NCBI RefSeq assembly: GCF_001887595.1
Contig: NZ_CP017480.1
Span: forward strand, 1,054,001 to 1,118,000
Reading direction: 5' to 3'
Length of the DNA: 64,000 nt
Source: Luteibacter rhizovicinus DSM 16549
Lineage (GTDB): Bacteria; Pseudomonadota; Gammaproteobacteria; Xanthomonadales; Rhodanobacteraceae
Both the position numbers and the translations under genes were made by a program. The notes beneath the pieces were generated by a model, which had not been told where the DNA came from, searched no databases, and saw only the letters and a program-made list of their open reading frames with translations. Below, in pieces: positions 37,374-46,256 of this stretch. Within the stretch, counting starts at the first letter, position 1. Every line of letters starts with the position of its first letter.

Positions 37374-39569
37374 CTAGCCTGCGCTGGGCGATTTGGCGGC
37401 GGACGCGTGTGCCTTGCTTTTCTTCCCGGCCGCGGCATCGATGGGCCGCAGCGAACGGAAGCGTTGACGGTAGCCGTCGGAGATACGCTTTGCGTCGTCG
37501 CCATTAGCGATGACCCTTGGGGTGATCAGCACGATCAGCTCCGTCCGCATGAGATCCTCGGTGCGACCGCGGAACAGTGCACCCAGATAGGGGATCCGCG
37601 ACAAGAAGGGGACACCCGCATGCCCGCGGCTGTCACGTTGCCGGATCAAGCCACCCAGCAGGACGGTCTGTCCGCTCTGCACAGCCACCTGCGTATCCAG
37701 TTTCCGCTTCGCGATCGACGCGTTCTGACCAGGCGTGGCGTCGTCGGCCCGGCTTACCTCCTGGACCACGTCGAGGTACACCATGCCACCTGGGTTGACC
37801 CGCGGGCGCACCTCGAGGATCACACCCGTGTCCTTGTAGGTCACCTGCCCGACCTCCTTGCCACCGGCGGAAGGACTGACGAATGTCTGGGTGACGGGGA
37901 TCTGGTCGCCTACCTGGATACGGGCCTTGCGATTGTTAACCACCACCAGGGACGGCGCGGAGAGCGTCGTCGTATTGCCACTGGCTTCCATCGCACGCAG
38001 GGCGACCTGCACGTTCTTGTTCACGAATGAATAGAAGAACGTATCGGGGCTGTGTGGTTTGCTCACTGCACTGCCGAGAGCCCATTGCTGCTTGTTACCC
38101 GGCTGGCTGACCGCGCCGCTGCCACCGGCAAGCCCCTCGAGATACCACTGCACGCCGAATCGGAAGTTGTCGCGGAGTACCACCTCAAGGATCCGGGTTT
38201 CGATCTGCACCTGCAGTGGAATTGCATCGAGTCGCTCGATGGCCTGACGGATATCGGTCCACTGTGACGGTCGCGCGTGGACCATCAGCTGGTTGTTCGC
38301 GTCGACGGCCGTGATGCGGATGCCCGAATTGCCGTTACCGGATGCCGTTGCGGTCGGCACCTGGAAGAACGAGGCATCGCTGTCGGCGGCATCCGCACCG
38401 GCTGCGCCGTCTGGCAGGCCAAGGCCTGCTTCACCGTCGCCGATGGCGGTACCGAGCGTGGTGCCGGTCAGTCCTGGCGACACCTGCGCCTGGGACGAGT
38501 CGCCTCCGACGGCGCCGCCGAAGATGTTTCCCACGTAGCGTGCGACATCCGAAGCCAGCAGGTTGCGGACATCGTAAACGAAGAGGCGCGGTTCGTTCCC
38601 GCCGCCGCGGTCGATGCGCTCGATCCACTCGCCGACCTGGTCGATATGGCCGGCTTGTGTCGCAATCACGACGATCGCGTTGGTCCGCTCGATGGGAATG
38701 AACCGGATGAGTCCCGCGACCGGTGCACCGCTCTTCTGGCCGAAGACCGAGTCCAGTGCCGGCATCAGCTCTGCGACGCTGGCGTTGTTCAAGCCGAACA
38801 CTCCCACCGACATGCCACTTACCCAGTCGACGTCGAAGGTGTCGATGGTCTTCGCGACGTTGTCCAGTTCGTCGCGGGTGCCAGCGACGACGAGCACGTT
38901 GCGCGCGGGATCGGCGAGGAGGATCGAATCCGTCGTGGTGAACGGCGTCAGCAGCTTGACCATTTCCGGCGCCGCGACAAAATGCAGCGGGAACAGACGT
39001 GCGCCGAGACCGTCGCGTGGAGCGCTCGCGCCGAGGCTGGGGGTAAGCCTCCCTGCGACGGCTTGCTCCGTTGGCACGACGGTGTATCGCCCATGCTCAC
39101 GGACAAGCGCGTTGCCGGTCCACGAAAGCAGGTTCTCCAGGATAGGCAAGGCGTCTTCGCGCTTGACCGGCTTGGAGGTCGAGAAAGACACCGAGCCGCG
39201 GACACCTGGCGCCAGCGAGTAGTTGGCGTCGAGAAGATCGCCAAGGATCGCCTTGACGACCGCTTCGACGGGCTGGTCTTCAAAATTCAGCGTGACGGCC
39301 GCTTTTCCCGTCGGCGCCGGGCGTGGCTCCTTCAGGGGTTGCGGACGGATGAAACGCCCGGTGCCGTGACTGATTTCGCGCTGCGTGACGGAGACTTCCG
39401 CTGCCGATCGCGAATCAGACGTCAGCGGGAGCGTTGCGGGAACCGGATCATCGACACCGGCAAGAGCCTCACGCTGGATATCGCCGTAGGCGGGTCGTTT
39501 CGATTTAGGGACACACGCCGTCGCAAGCAACACCGTCGCGACGGCGATGCCTAGATTGAGTCGTTTCAT
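37374..39569 (-). CDS. gspD: T2SS secretin (outer-membrane pore)
   Basis: The 731-residue secretin has a lipoprotein signal (MKRLNLGIAVATVLLATAC, Cys 19), matching the lipoprotein character of Xanthomonas XpsD. N-domains (residues ~85-370) include VTLNFEDQPVEAVVKAILGD. A Gly/Asp-rich insert lies in N3 (about 355-405), and the secretin domain (about 430-690) contains VPFLSRIPYLGALFRG and RTELIVLITPRVI. It forms the outer-membrane channel for folded exoproteins. It is last in the E-to-D operon, 36 bp after gspN. Confidence 0.95.
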   Translation of the reverse strand: MKRLNLGIAVATVLLATACVPKSKRPAYGDIQREALAGVDDPVPATLPLTSDSRSAAEVSVTQREISHGTGRFIRPQPLKEPRPAPTGKAAVTLNFEDQPVEAVVKAILGDLLDANYSLAPGVRGSVSFSTSKPVKREDALPILENLLSWTGNALVREHGRYTVVPTEQAVAGRLTPSLGASAPRDGLGARLFPLHFVAAPEMVKLLTPFTTTDSILLADPARNVLVVAGTRDELDNVAKTIDTFDVDWVSGMSVGVFGLNNASVAELMPALDSVFGQKSGAPVAGLIRFIPIERTNAIVVIATQAGHIDQVGEWIERIDRGGGNEPRLFVYDVRNLLASDVARYVGNIFGGAVGGDSSQAQVSPGLTGTTLGTAIGDGEAGLGLPDGAAGADAADSDASFFQVPTATASGNGNSGIRITAVDANNQLMVHARPSQWTDIRQAIERLDAIPLQVQIETRILEVVLRDNFRFGVQWYLEGLAGGSGAVSQPGNKQQWALGSAVSKPHSPDTFFYSFVNKNVQVALRAMEASGNTTTLSAPSLVVVNNRKARIQVGDQIPVTQTFVSPSAGGKEVGQVTYKDTGVILEVRPRVNPGGMVYLDVVQEVSRADDATPGQNASIAKRKLDTQVAVQSGQTVLLGGLIRQRDSRGHAGVPFLSRIPYLGALFRGRTEDLMRTELIVLITPRVIANGDDAKRISDGYRQRFRSLRPIDAAAGKKSKAHASAAKSPSAG

Positions 39570-39605
39570 GATGTCTTTCCTTCCGTGGCGGGCGCTTCGT
39601 GCGCC

Positions 39606-40382
39606 CTACTGCGAGTCCTGCGCTTGCTGCCGCTGTTGTTGTTGCTCCATGCGGCGCTTCTGTACTGCTTGTTTCAACGCTTCGATCCTGGCCTGCTGAA
39701 GCGCGCTGTCGTCCTGCCTCGGCGGCGTATCGCGCGCCGCCGCGGCGGGAGGTCGCGGCAACGCGGGGCCAGTCATGCCGGTGCCGGAGACCTGCTCCAC
39801 GTGCACGCCACCGCCCGAAGGCGCCGGCGCGTTGCGCGGTGGTTGCGAAGGCTGTCCCGGCGCCGGTGCACCGCCTCGCGAGGCATCCTTCGTCAAGGCT
39901 TCGGGCGCCGCGACCTTCAACGTCAGCTCGCGGCGTTCGCCGCCATTGTCGAAGATGGCGCTACGAGGGGTGAGCGAGGCCAGCGTCCAGTGTCCATCAG
40001 CCAGCGGCGAACCTTCCTTGACGCGCACCGTCATGTCCTTGCCGCGATCTCGCAGCAAGGCCATGCGCAGGCCCGAGGTCATGATGATGCCCGTGAGTTC
40101 GAGATCACCGATGTTGCTCGACGAGTCGTCAGTGTCCGCGACGGCCGGCGGCTTGCGATCGGCCATGAAGAGAGGCCGTTGCCAAACCTCCGCATAGCGG
40201 TTCAACGGTGACGTCGGTGGCATCACCGCGGCTCGCAGTGGCGGCAAGGCTTCCGGCGCCGCCGGATCGTCCCAGCGCACGCCCTGCCCGATGCCCATGA
40301 CGAACGAGGCCGCGGTACATGCCAGCGCGAGCGCGACGATGGCCAGGATCGGGGTCAGTCGACGTTGACCGGCGGCATTCAT
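39606..40382 (-). CDS. gspN: T2SS protein GspN/XpsN (GspC-like)
   Basis: The 258-residue inner-membrane protein has one N-terminal span (residues 10-30). A periplasmic region resembles the GspC homology region (ELTGIIMTSGLRMALLRDRGKDMTVRVKEGSPLADGHWTL), followed by a Pro/Gly-rich tail ending in Gln-rich RRMEQQQQRQQAQDSQ. Position between gspM and gspD and length (~260) fit Xanthomonas XpsN, the likely functional GspC counterpart contacting the secretin. ATG 40382 overlaps the gspM stop (ATGA). Confidence 0.85.
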   Translation of the reverse strand: MNAAGQRRLTPILAIVALALACTAASFVMGIGQGVRWDDPAAPEALPPLRAAVMPPTSPLNRYAEVWQRPLFMADRKPPAVADTDDSSSNIGDLELTGIIMTSGLRMALLRDRGKDMTVRVKEGSPLADGHWTLASLTPRSAIFDNGGERRELTLKVAAPEALTKDASRGGAPAPGQPSQPPRNAPAPSGGGVHVEQVSGTGMTGPALPRPPAAAARDTPPRQDDSALQQARIEALKQAVQKRRMEQQQQRQQAQDSQ

Positions 40383-40975
40383 GTGGCCGCCTTTGCCGCG
40401 CGCGCGGCATGAATGTATCCGGACACGGTGAACTGCACTTCCATCGGTGCGGCGGCACCGGATCGCGCGGCTACCGGATTGCGATAGATACTGAAGTCTT
40501 CGATGAAGAGGTAAGGCGTCTCGTCCTCGATATCGTGGAGGACGGCTGTCATCGGCTGCATCTGGCACCGCAGGCTGATGTTCACGGTGACCTTCCGGTA
40601 AGGATCGCCTGCCTTCTCCTGGCTCGGCACGGGCATCTTCTGTACGACGTCGCAGGCGCCATCTTCCTTGTGCGCGGCCGCGACATCGACGATGCGTTGC
40701 ATGAGGCCTGCGGCGGCGGCGTTCGTGTCGTCACCGGCGAGGAAGGCATCGCTCCGTGTCTGGCCCTGCTCCAGCGTGGCCAGGCGTTTCTCCAGTTGGG
40801 GGCGCTCCGCGATAGCGGCGGCGTAGCGGCGCTGCGTATCGCGCAGGTCGTCCATGTCCGCGGCAATCGTCAGCTGCGGGGCCACGAACCACCAGTGGAC
40901 CAGCGCGACATAGCCGATGGCGACAGCGACGACCAGCAGCACGATCGCGGCAACGCGGGACTCAGCGGGCTTCAT
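40379..40975 (-). CDS. gspM: T2SS inner-membrane protein GspM (XpsM)
   Basis: The 198-residue bitopic protein has one span near the N-terminus (residues 8-30), a coiled-coil stretch (about 35-75) and a periplasmic ferredoxin-like region with two Cys (about 110-190). It partners GspL in the cytoplasmic-membrane platform. The ATG at 40975 overlaps the end of gspL by 14 nt; the frame is open to 41077. Confidence 0.85.
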   Translation of the reverse strand: MKPAESRVAAIVLLVVAVAIGYVALVHWWFVAPQLTIAADMDDLRDTQRRYAAAIAERPQLEKRLATLEQGQTRSDAFLAGDDTNAAAAGLMQRIVDVAAAHKEDGACDVVQKMPVPSQEKAGDPYRKVTVNISLRCQMQPMTAVLHDIEDETPYLFIEDFSIYRNPVAARSGAAAPMEVQFTVSGYIHAARAAKAAT

Positions 40976-42197
40976 GCGCACGGGCGTCCTCCTTCGGCGC
41001 GGTGGAGACGGCAGCCGCCTTCGTCGATGCGGACGCGGGTGCCGGAGCGCTCGTCGCCTTTGCAGGCGCCGCCGCATCGGGCTTCGGCATCAGTGCCTTC
41101 GCCTGCATATAAAAGCGTTCCTTGCCGGACGTGGGATCAGCCTGGATGGTGCCCTGGAAGCTCGGCTCGCCGATGCTGCGAGCGCCCTTCAGTGCGTCGA
41201 TGAGGCGGGCGGCCTGCGGACTCTGACCCTGGAAGCCGATCTGACCGGTGGCATTGAGCGTGAAGCGCTCGAGCCAGGTGTCGTCGGGCAGGCGATGAGT
41301 GAGTTCATCGAGGACGGGCAGAATCGACGGCGATTCACTCTTGCGACGCACGAGAAAGCCCGAGGCGCCGGCGCTGTCCATCAGCCGCTGACGCAGCGCC
41401 TTGACCCGCTGTGCGTCGGACTGCATGGCCTCGACATCGGCGCGCATGGTATCCAGCGCGACCTGGCGGTTGTGCAGCCAGGCTGCCATGGCGCCGAGCA
41501 GCAGAAGCACGATGGCGGCGACGAGCGCGAGATTCAGGCGACGACGACGATCGACCCGTCGTGGCGCGCGCGTCGGCGGCAAGAGGTCCACGCCGGCCAG
41601 CTGGTAGCCGAGCGGCACATCGACGCGGTCCGGTGCGACCCGGAGCGCCGTGAGTTCGTCGAGCAAGGGATCGAGGGAAGCCCGCGGTGTGGCCGCGAGT
41701 TCGGCGACGAAACGCCCCTCGGGGCCGCCCTCCCCCAACTCGCGTACGCCGAAGTGGATGTCTTCGGCGCGGAAGGGCGTCTGTCGGTCGATGTCGTAGC
41801 CGACGACCTGGCGCAGGTTGTCGCGGGCGGCGACCGGGAGTACCAGACGACGTCGGAGCACCTGGGCCGCCGGCATGAGCAGGGCGATACGGCGATCGGC
41901 AGGATCACACTCGCCCAGGGCACGCGCCAGCAGGGCAGCGCGATGGTCGACGGTGTCGGTGTCGTAGGCATCCGCGATGGACAGGCTCTCGCCCGCTCGC
42001 CGGAGTTGCCACGCACCTTCGCCGCGTTCGAGGACGTACCAGCGCTCGCCGCCAGCGAAGGCCTGTCGCCAGCGGACGGGCAGCAGCGCCGACAACTCGC
42101 CACCCCACCAGCGCAGAAAGCCCGGCAGCGCGCTGCCACGCCAGGCACGGCGCAGGCGGTCGAGCTGGAGTTGGGAGGCGTCCTGCAAAGCGGTCAT
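40962..42197 (-). CDS. gspL: T2SS inner-membrane platform protein GspL (XpsL)
   Basis: The 411-residue protein has an actin-like cytoplasmic region (residues ~1-215; RRLVLPVAARDNLRQVVGYD) that docks GspE, one membrane span (about 229-248, LNLALVAAIVLLLLGAMAAW), then a periplasmic part with a coiled coil and a ferredoxin-like fold. An Ala/Lys-rich low-complexity tail ends the protein. It overlaps gspK by 4 nt. Confidence 0.88.
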   Translation of the reverse strand: MTALQDASQLQLDRLRRAWRGSALPGFLRWWGGELSALLPVRWRQAFAGGERWYVLERGEGAWQLRRAGESLSIADAYDTDTVDHRAALLARALGECDPADRRIALLMPAAQVLRRRLVLPVAARDNLRQVVGYDIDRQTPFRAEDIHFGVRELGEGGPEGRFVAELAATPRASLDPLLDELTALRVAPDRVDVPLGYQLAGVDLLPPTRAPRRVDRRRRLNLALVAAIVLLLLGAMAAWLHNRQVALDTMRADVEAMQSDAQRVKALRQRLMDSAGASGFLVRRKSESPSILPVLDELTHRLPDDTWLERFTLNATGQIGFQGQSPQAARLIDALKGARSIGEPSFQGTIQADPTSGKERFYMQAKALMPKPDAAAPAKATSAPAPASASTKAAAVSTAPKEDARAHEAR

Positions 42198-43048
42198 TCA
42201 ACATCTCCTTCGCGCCAACGCAGTATCGCGTAGGGCTGATTACCGGATCTTATCCCACGTAGTCGGATGGTCGATGTAAGGAAACTACGGGTCCCGTCGT
42301 CAAGGATGGCCTCCGCACGTATCGTGTGCGTGACACCGTTGCCGCCGGCGACCGAAGCGCCATTGGCCTGGCCGCGGGTCGCCAGGATCGCCGCGGCACC
42401 GGCGTCGCCCAGGCCGGGTATCGACGCCAGCGCGAGTGGCTGTGCGTGTTCCGTATTCGGTCGCTCGCGGCCCGACCAGATGGTCAGCACCGGTGCGACA
42501 GCGGTCCAGATCGCCGGGTCCATGCCGAGCACCATCCGCGCTTCCTCGACCGTGGCAAACGGGCCGTTTCGTGGACCGTAACCGAGGCCCGCAGCGTCGT
42601 ACTGGGGCTTCTTCGCGCCGTTGGGCGAAGCGGCGTCTCCGGGGCGGCGCCAGTCCTGGATGGCCGCGGACAAGCTTTTCGCCTTATCGTCGTTGGCACC
42701 GGCGGCCTTGAACAAACCGGTCAGTACCTGATCGGAGGCGGCATTGAGATCCACCTTGCCGTCTTCGTCCACCACGGTGATGTTGACGGTGGCGTCGTCA
42801 AACACGAACACGTAGGGTCGCCCGTCAGCGATCCAGCGTGCGTCGGGGTCGGTCGTTTGCAAACCCTCGATGGCGCGGACCATACCCGCCTCCGCGGCGT
42901 AATGCGCACGCGTCTGCGCGAACTGGTAGCGCGCCTGCAAGCCTTCGGTTCGCGCCAGCGCGGCAAAGCCGCCCAACATGATGGCCAGCAGCGTGCAGCC
43001 CCAGAGGACGATGAGCAGAGCGACGCCGCGTGTACGTGCACGCTTCAT
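42194..43048 (-). CDS. gspK: T2SS minor pseudopilin GspK
   Basis: The 284-residue protein has the prepilin site RTRG|VALLIVLWG. As usual for GspK, the +5 Glu is absent. It also has the GspK helix-hairpin region (KVDLNAASDQVLTGL and ASIPGLGDAGAAAIL). GspK caps the pseudopilus tip with GspI and GspJ. It overlaps both neighbours by 4 nt. Confidence 0.93.
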   Translation of the reverse strand: MKRARTRGVALLIVLWGCTLLAIMLGGFAALARTEGLQARYQFAQTRAHYAAEAGMVRAIEGLQTTDPDARWIADGRPYVFVFDDATVNITVVDEDGKVDLNAASDQVLTGLFKAAGANDDKAKSLSAAIQDWRRPGDAASPNGAKKPQYDAAGLGYGPRNGPFATVEEARMVLGMDPAIWTAVAPVLTIWSGRERPNTEHAQPLALASIPGLGDAGAAAILATRGQANGASVAGGNGVTHTIRAEAILDDGTRSFLTSTIRLRGIRSGNQPYAILRWREGDVE

Positions 43049-43710
43049 CGGATCACCTGCCCGCGTGTGCCACGCGTCAGGGAAAGACCATTGCGCGAGG
43101 CCGATGCGTCGATGCGGATCGGCGCGACCAGGGTGGGGAACACCACGTTGCCGCCCACCTCGAGCTCGACACGGACCAGCGACGGTGTTCGCCGGCCATC
43201 GTCCCAGCTGTCCTGCCAGTCGCCGGGTCGATTCTGGTCGTCCATGCCGCGATAGGAGAGGGACCCTTTGCGGATGCCGCGAAGCAGCACCTGGGGCTCC
43301 CCGATCGGCTGCGGCGCGCCGCCGTCCGGTGGCAGCATCGCCAGCGTCACTTCGAGGCGAAGGCTCTGGCGGCCGTCGTCGACCAGGGCGACCGTCTGCA
43401 GCTGCGGCCCCAGTTTTGAAAGATAGCCCGGCATGGGCGCGACATACCGCAGGGTACGCGACGTACCGGAGAACACGATGGGCTCGCCATCGTCCGTCTC
43501 ATCGAAGGGCACGGCGAGCGCCTGAGCCAGTTCGCTGCGAAGGAAGCCCTGCGCGGAGCGGATCTCGTCCATGCGTTCGATCGCCTGGTCGCCGCTGCGC
43601 ACGATTCGCGACGCCGTGCTGATGCCCGAATACACGCCGAGCAGCACGAGCGACAGCAAGGCCAGCGCCGCGAGTACTTCCATCAGGCTGAAGCCGTTCG
43701 TGCGCCTCAT
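43045..43710 (-). CDS. gspJ: T2SS minor pseudopilin GspJ
   Basis: The 221-residue pseudopilin has the cleavage site RTNG|FSLMEVLAAL, with Glu at +5. ERMDEIRSAQGFLRSELAQAL is the conserved post-helix region of GspJ. The ATG at 43710 overlaps the gspI stop; the longer frame to 43788 adds no pilin-like sequence. Part of the tip complex. Confidence 0.92.
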   Translation of the reverse strand: MRRTNGFSLMEVLAALALLSLVLLGVYSGISTASRIVRSGDQAIERMDEIRSAQGFLRSELAQALAVPFDETDDGEPIVFSGTSRTLRYVAPMPGYLSKLGPQLQTVALVDDGRQSLRLEVTLAMLPPDGGAPQPIGEPQVLLRGIRKGSLSYRGMDDQNRPGDWQDSWDDGRRTPSLVRVELEVGGNVVFPTLVAPIRIDASASRNGLSLTRGTRGQVIR

Positions 43711-44126
43711 GGCGAACCATCCGTGTTCGCGCCGCCCATGCGCAGCGTGGAGAACCGCGCATGACGCAAGTTGTCGTCCGCTCCCCACATGACGTCCAGG
43801 TCCAGTCGATACACGCGGCTGGCGACGACTCCGTCCGTCGGGGGTTTCGCGTCTGGCGTGACATAGCGGGTCACGTTCATGTGCCAGCGATAAATATCGT
43901 CGAAGCGCCCGTCGCTATCGCCCTCGCGCAACGGCTCCATGACGAAAGCGCCATCGAGCAGCGTGCGTGCACGCAGCGCCGCCTGGGTGCGCTCGTTGGC
44001 ACGGGCCGTGAGGCTCATCGAACTGCCTGCAACCTGCATGAGCGCGGCGAACGCGATGGCGAGGATGGCGATGGCGGCGATGATCTCGAGCAGGCTGAAA
44101 CCACGTTGGTGACCGGGGCGCGTCAC
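43707..44126 (-). CDS. gspI: T2SS minor pseudopilin GspI
   Basis: The 139-residue pseudopilin has prepilin site HQRG|FSLLEIIAAI, with Glu at +5. The start is a GTG at 44126 that overlaps the gspH stop in GTGA; the first residues VTRPGHQRG then give a leader of normal length. The ORF as opened from 44180 would add an implausible 18 residues. Confidence 0.9.
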   Translation of the reverse strand: MTRPGHQRGFSLLEIIAAIAILAIAFAALMQVAGSSMSLTARANERTQAALRARTLLDGAFVMEPLREGDSDGRFDDIYRWHMNVTRYVTPDAKPPTDGVVASRVYRLDLDVMWGADDNLRHARFSTLRMGGANTDGSP

Positions 44127-44563
44127 TTCGAATCCACCACACTGACCGCGCCGGTCAGCCATGCCACGTTGACGTGCCACTCGCGGGTTCCGCGCGTCAG
44201 CGTGACCCGGCCACCCGTCGAACTGCCATCGGGAAAGAAGCGAATACGACCCGTGGTCGCGTTGGCCTGGTCCTCGCGTGCACTGGTGATTGCGACGCGC
44301 ATGTCCTTGGGCAAGGCGACGACCGACTTGCCTGGCGGTTTATAGGACGAGGACGAGGTATCTACTTCGAGGGCCAGGCTTTCGCCCTTGACGATCGACT
44401 GCGCGCGCGTCCAGCGCAATGCAGCGGCCAGCTCGCCACTCGCGGCGTTGACGCGCGCGCTGGCGAGACCCTGGGTAATCGGAATCGAGACCGCCGCCGC
44501 CGCGATCGCGATCAGCAGGATCACGGCCAGCATTTCGAACAGCGTGAATCCGCGCGTATGCAT
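44123..44563 (-). CDS. gspH: T2SS minor pseudopilin GspH
   Basis: The 146-residue pseudopilin has a very short leader (MHTRG|FTLFEMLAVILL, Glu at +5). A beta-rich globular part contains GRIRFFPDGSSTGGRVTL, the typical GspH C-terminal motif. It lies 15 bp after gspG and overlaps gspI by 4 nt. Confidence 0.92.
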   Translation of the reverse strand: MHTRGFTLFEMLAVILLIAIAAAAVSIPITQGLASARVNAASGELAAALRWTRAQSIVKGESLALEVDTSSSSYKPPGKSVVALPKDMRVAITSAREDQANATTGRIRFFPDGSSTGGRVTLTRGTREWHVNVAWLTGAVSVVDSK

Positions 44564-44578
44564 GGCCGTGCAGGTCGC

Positions 44579-45004
44579 TTACTGCCAGTTGCCGACGTCG
44601 GCGGAATAGCCGTCGCCGCCGGCCTTGCCGTCCTGGCCGTAGAACACCAGGTCGAAGCTGCCGTGTTCACCGGGGTAGCGATAACCGAAGGCATGGCCCC
44701 ACGGATCCTTCAGGTCCGATTCCTTCGCATACGGGCCCTGCCAGTTCTGCGCGTCGCCCGGCTTGGCAACGAGGTCGCCCAACTCGTGCGGCGGGGCGCC
44801 ATTGTCGAGTGCGTAGTTTTCGACCTTCTGGCCGAGAGTGACCAGCTGTGCCTTGCCCGCGCCGTACTTGCCCTTGTCGACGTTCTTGCCGACCTGGGTC
44901 ACGACGATGGCGCCGATGATGCCGATCAGGACGATGACGGCGAGCATTTCGAGCAGCGTAAAGCCGCGGGATTGGCGGGGTCGAAGCGTACGTGTCACGC
45001 GCAT
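44579..45004 (-). CDS. gspG: T2SS major pseudopilin GspG
   Basis: The 141-residue protein has prepilin site QSRG|FTLLEMLAVIVLIGI with Glu at +5. The C-terminal calcium-site region typical of GspG is DPWGHAFGYRYPGEHGSFDL ... GGDGYSADVGNW. It is the main subunit of the pseudopilus. 26 bp after gspF. Confidence 0.95.
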   Translation of the reverse strand: MRVTRTLRPRQSRGFTLLEMLAVIVLIGIIGAIVVTQVGKNVDKGKYGAGKAQLVTLGQKVENYALDNGAPPHELGDLVAKPGDAQNWQGPYAKESDLKDPWGHAFGYRYPGEHGSFDLVFYGQDGKAGGDGYSADVGNWQ

Positions 45005-45030
45005 GGCAGAGCTCCTTGGAACGAATACGG

Positions 45031-46248
45031 TCAGTTGATATTGCTGGTGAGGCTGAGAAGCGGCAGCAGGATCGCCGCCATGATGAAGGCGACCATGACG
45101 GTCATAACGATGGTGAGTGCCGGCACCAGGGCTGCGAGCAGGCGATCGATGGCCCGCTTGGCTTCGATGTCGAACGTATCGGCGACCTTGAGAAGCATGG
45201 TGTCCAGCGCGCCGGCTTCCTCGCCGACCTGGATCATCTGCAAGGCAAGGCGGGGAAAGCGCTCGGTCTGTGAGAGCGAGCTGCCGAGGCCGGCGCCCCC
45301 CTTGACGCGTTCCGCCGCCTGTTCCAGCGCAAGGTCGAGCGCCCGGTTACCGGTCACCTGCCGGGCAATGGCCAGCGACGAAAGCAGGGGTACGCCGTTC
45401 TTCAGTAGTGTGCCCAGGGTGCGCGCGATGCGTGCCGTTTCCACCTTGAGCAGCAGTGGCCCGGAGACCCGCATGGTCAGCAGGCGTGCGTGGAAGGCCA
45501 ACCTGGCGTCGGGATCGCGAAGGCGCAGGCGAATGAAAATACCCAGGATGAACAACGCGATCCCGACCGCCCACCACCAATCGCTGATGACCGTACCAAG
45601 CGCCAGAACCACCTTGGTAATGAGCGGGATCGGCACCTGCATGTCGGCGAAGATCGGCACGAACTGCGGCACGACGTAAGCGAGCAGCAACACCAGCGAG
45701 CCGAGCACGCCGACCATGAGGAAGGCAGGATAGATCAACGCATTGATGATGCTGCCGCGCAGGGCTTGCGCCCGCTCCAGGTAATCGGCGAGTCGGCGTA
45801 GCGTCTCGTCGAGCGAACCACCCGCTTCACCGGCTCGGACGAGGCTGACGTACAGGCGCGGAAAAACACCGTTCTCTTCGTCCAGCGCCGTCGACAGCGT
45901 GGTGCCACCACGGACCCGATCGCGTACGCGCTCAACGAGGTTTTTCGCCCGTTCGCCTTCGGGCAGATCGAGCAGGATGCCCAGCGCGCGATCCAGCGGC
46001 TGGCCAGCGCTGAGCAGGGTCGCGAGCTGGTGCGTGAACTGGGCCAGCTGATCGCCGGTGAAAACGCCTTTGCGGAACAGCGCCGCGAAGCCGCCGCCGC
46101 TCGCGGCGCCCTCGGCGGGCGCTGCTTCCAGTGGCGTATGGCCCTGGTCCTGCAGGCGTGCGACCACGTCTTCCACCGACGCGGCTTCCATCCGGCCGGT
46201 GAGCGCTTCGCCGGCGGCGCTGATAGCTCGATAACGGAACTGGCTCAT
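45031..46248 (-). CDS. gspF: T2SS inner-membrane platform protein GspF
   Basis: The 405-residue protein (family ~400) has two T2SSF repeats (about 70-195 and 270-395) with spans near 168-195, 220-240 and 375-400. Family motifs are FTHQLATLLSAGQPLDRALG and GEAGGSLDETLRRLADY. It anchors the GspE-driven assembly of the pseudopilus. 8 bp after gspE. Confidence 0.95.
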   Translation of the reverse strand: MSQFRYRAISAAGEALTGRMEAASVEDVVARLQDQGHTPLEAAPAEGAASGGGFAALFRKGVFTGDQLAQFTHQLATLLSAGQPLDRALGILLDLPEGERAKNLVERVRDRVRGGTTLSTALDEENGVFPRLYVSLVRAGEAGGSLDETLRRLADYLERAQALRGSIINALIYPAFLMVGVLGSLVLLLAYVVPQFVPIFADMQVPIPLITKVVLALGTVISDWWWAVGIALFILGIFIRLRLRDPDARLAFHARLLTMRVSGPLLLKVETARIARTLGTLLKNGVPLLSSLAIARQVTGNRALDLALEQAAERVKGGAGLGSSLSQTERFPRLALQMIQVGEEAGALDTMLLKVADTFDIEAKRAIDRLLAALVPALTIVMTVMVAFIMAAILLPLLSLTSNIN

Positions 46249-46256
46249 GGCAGGGC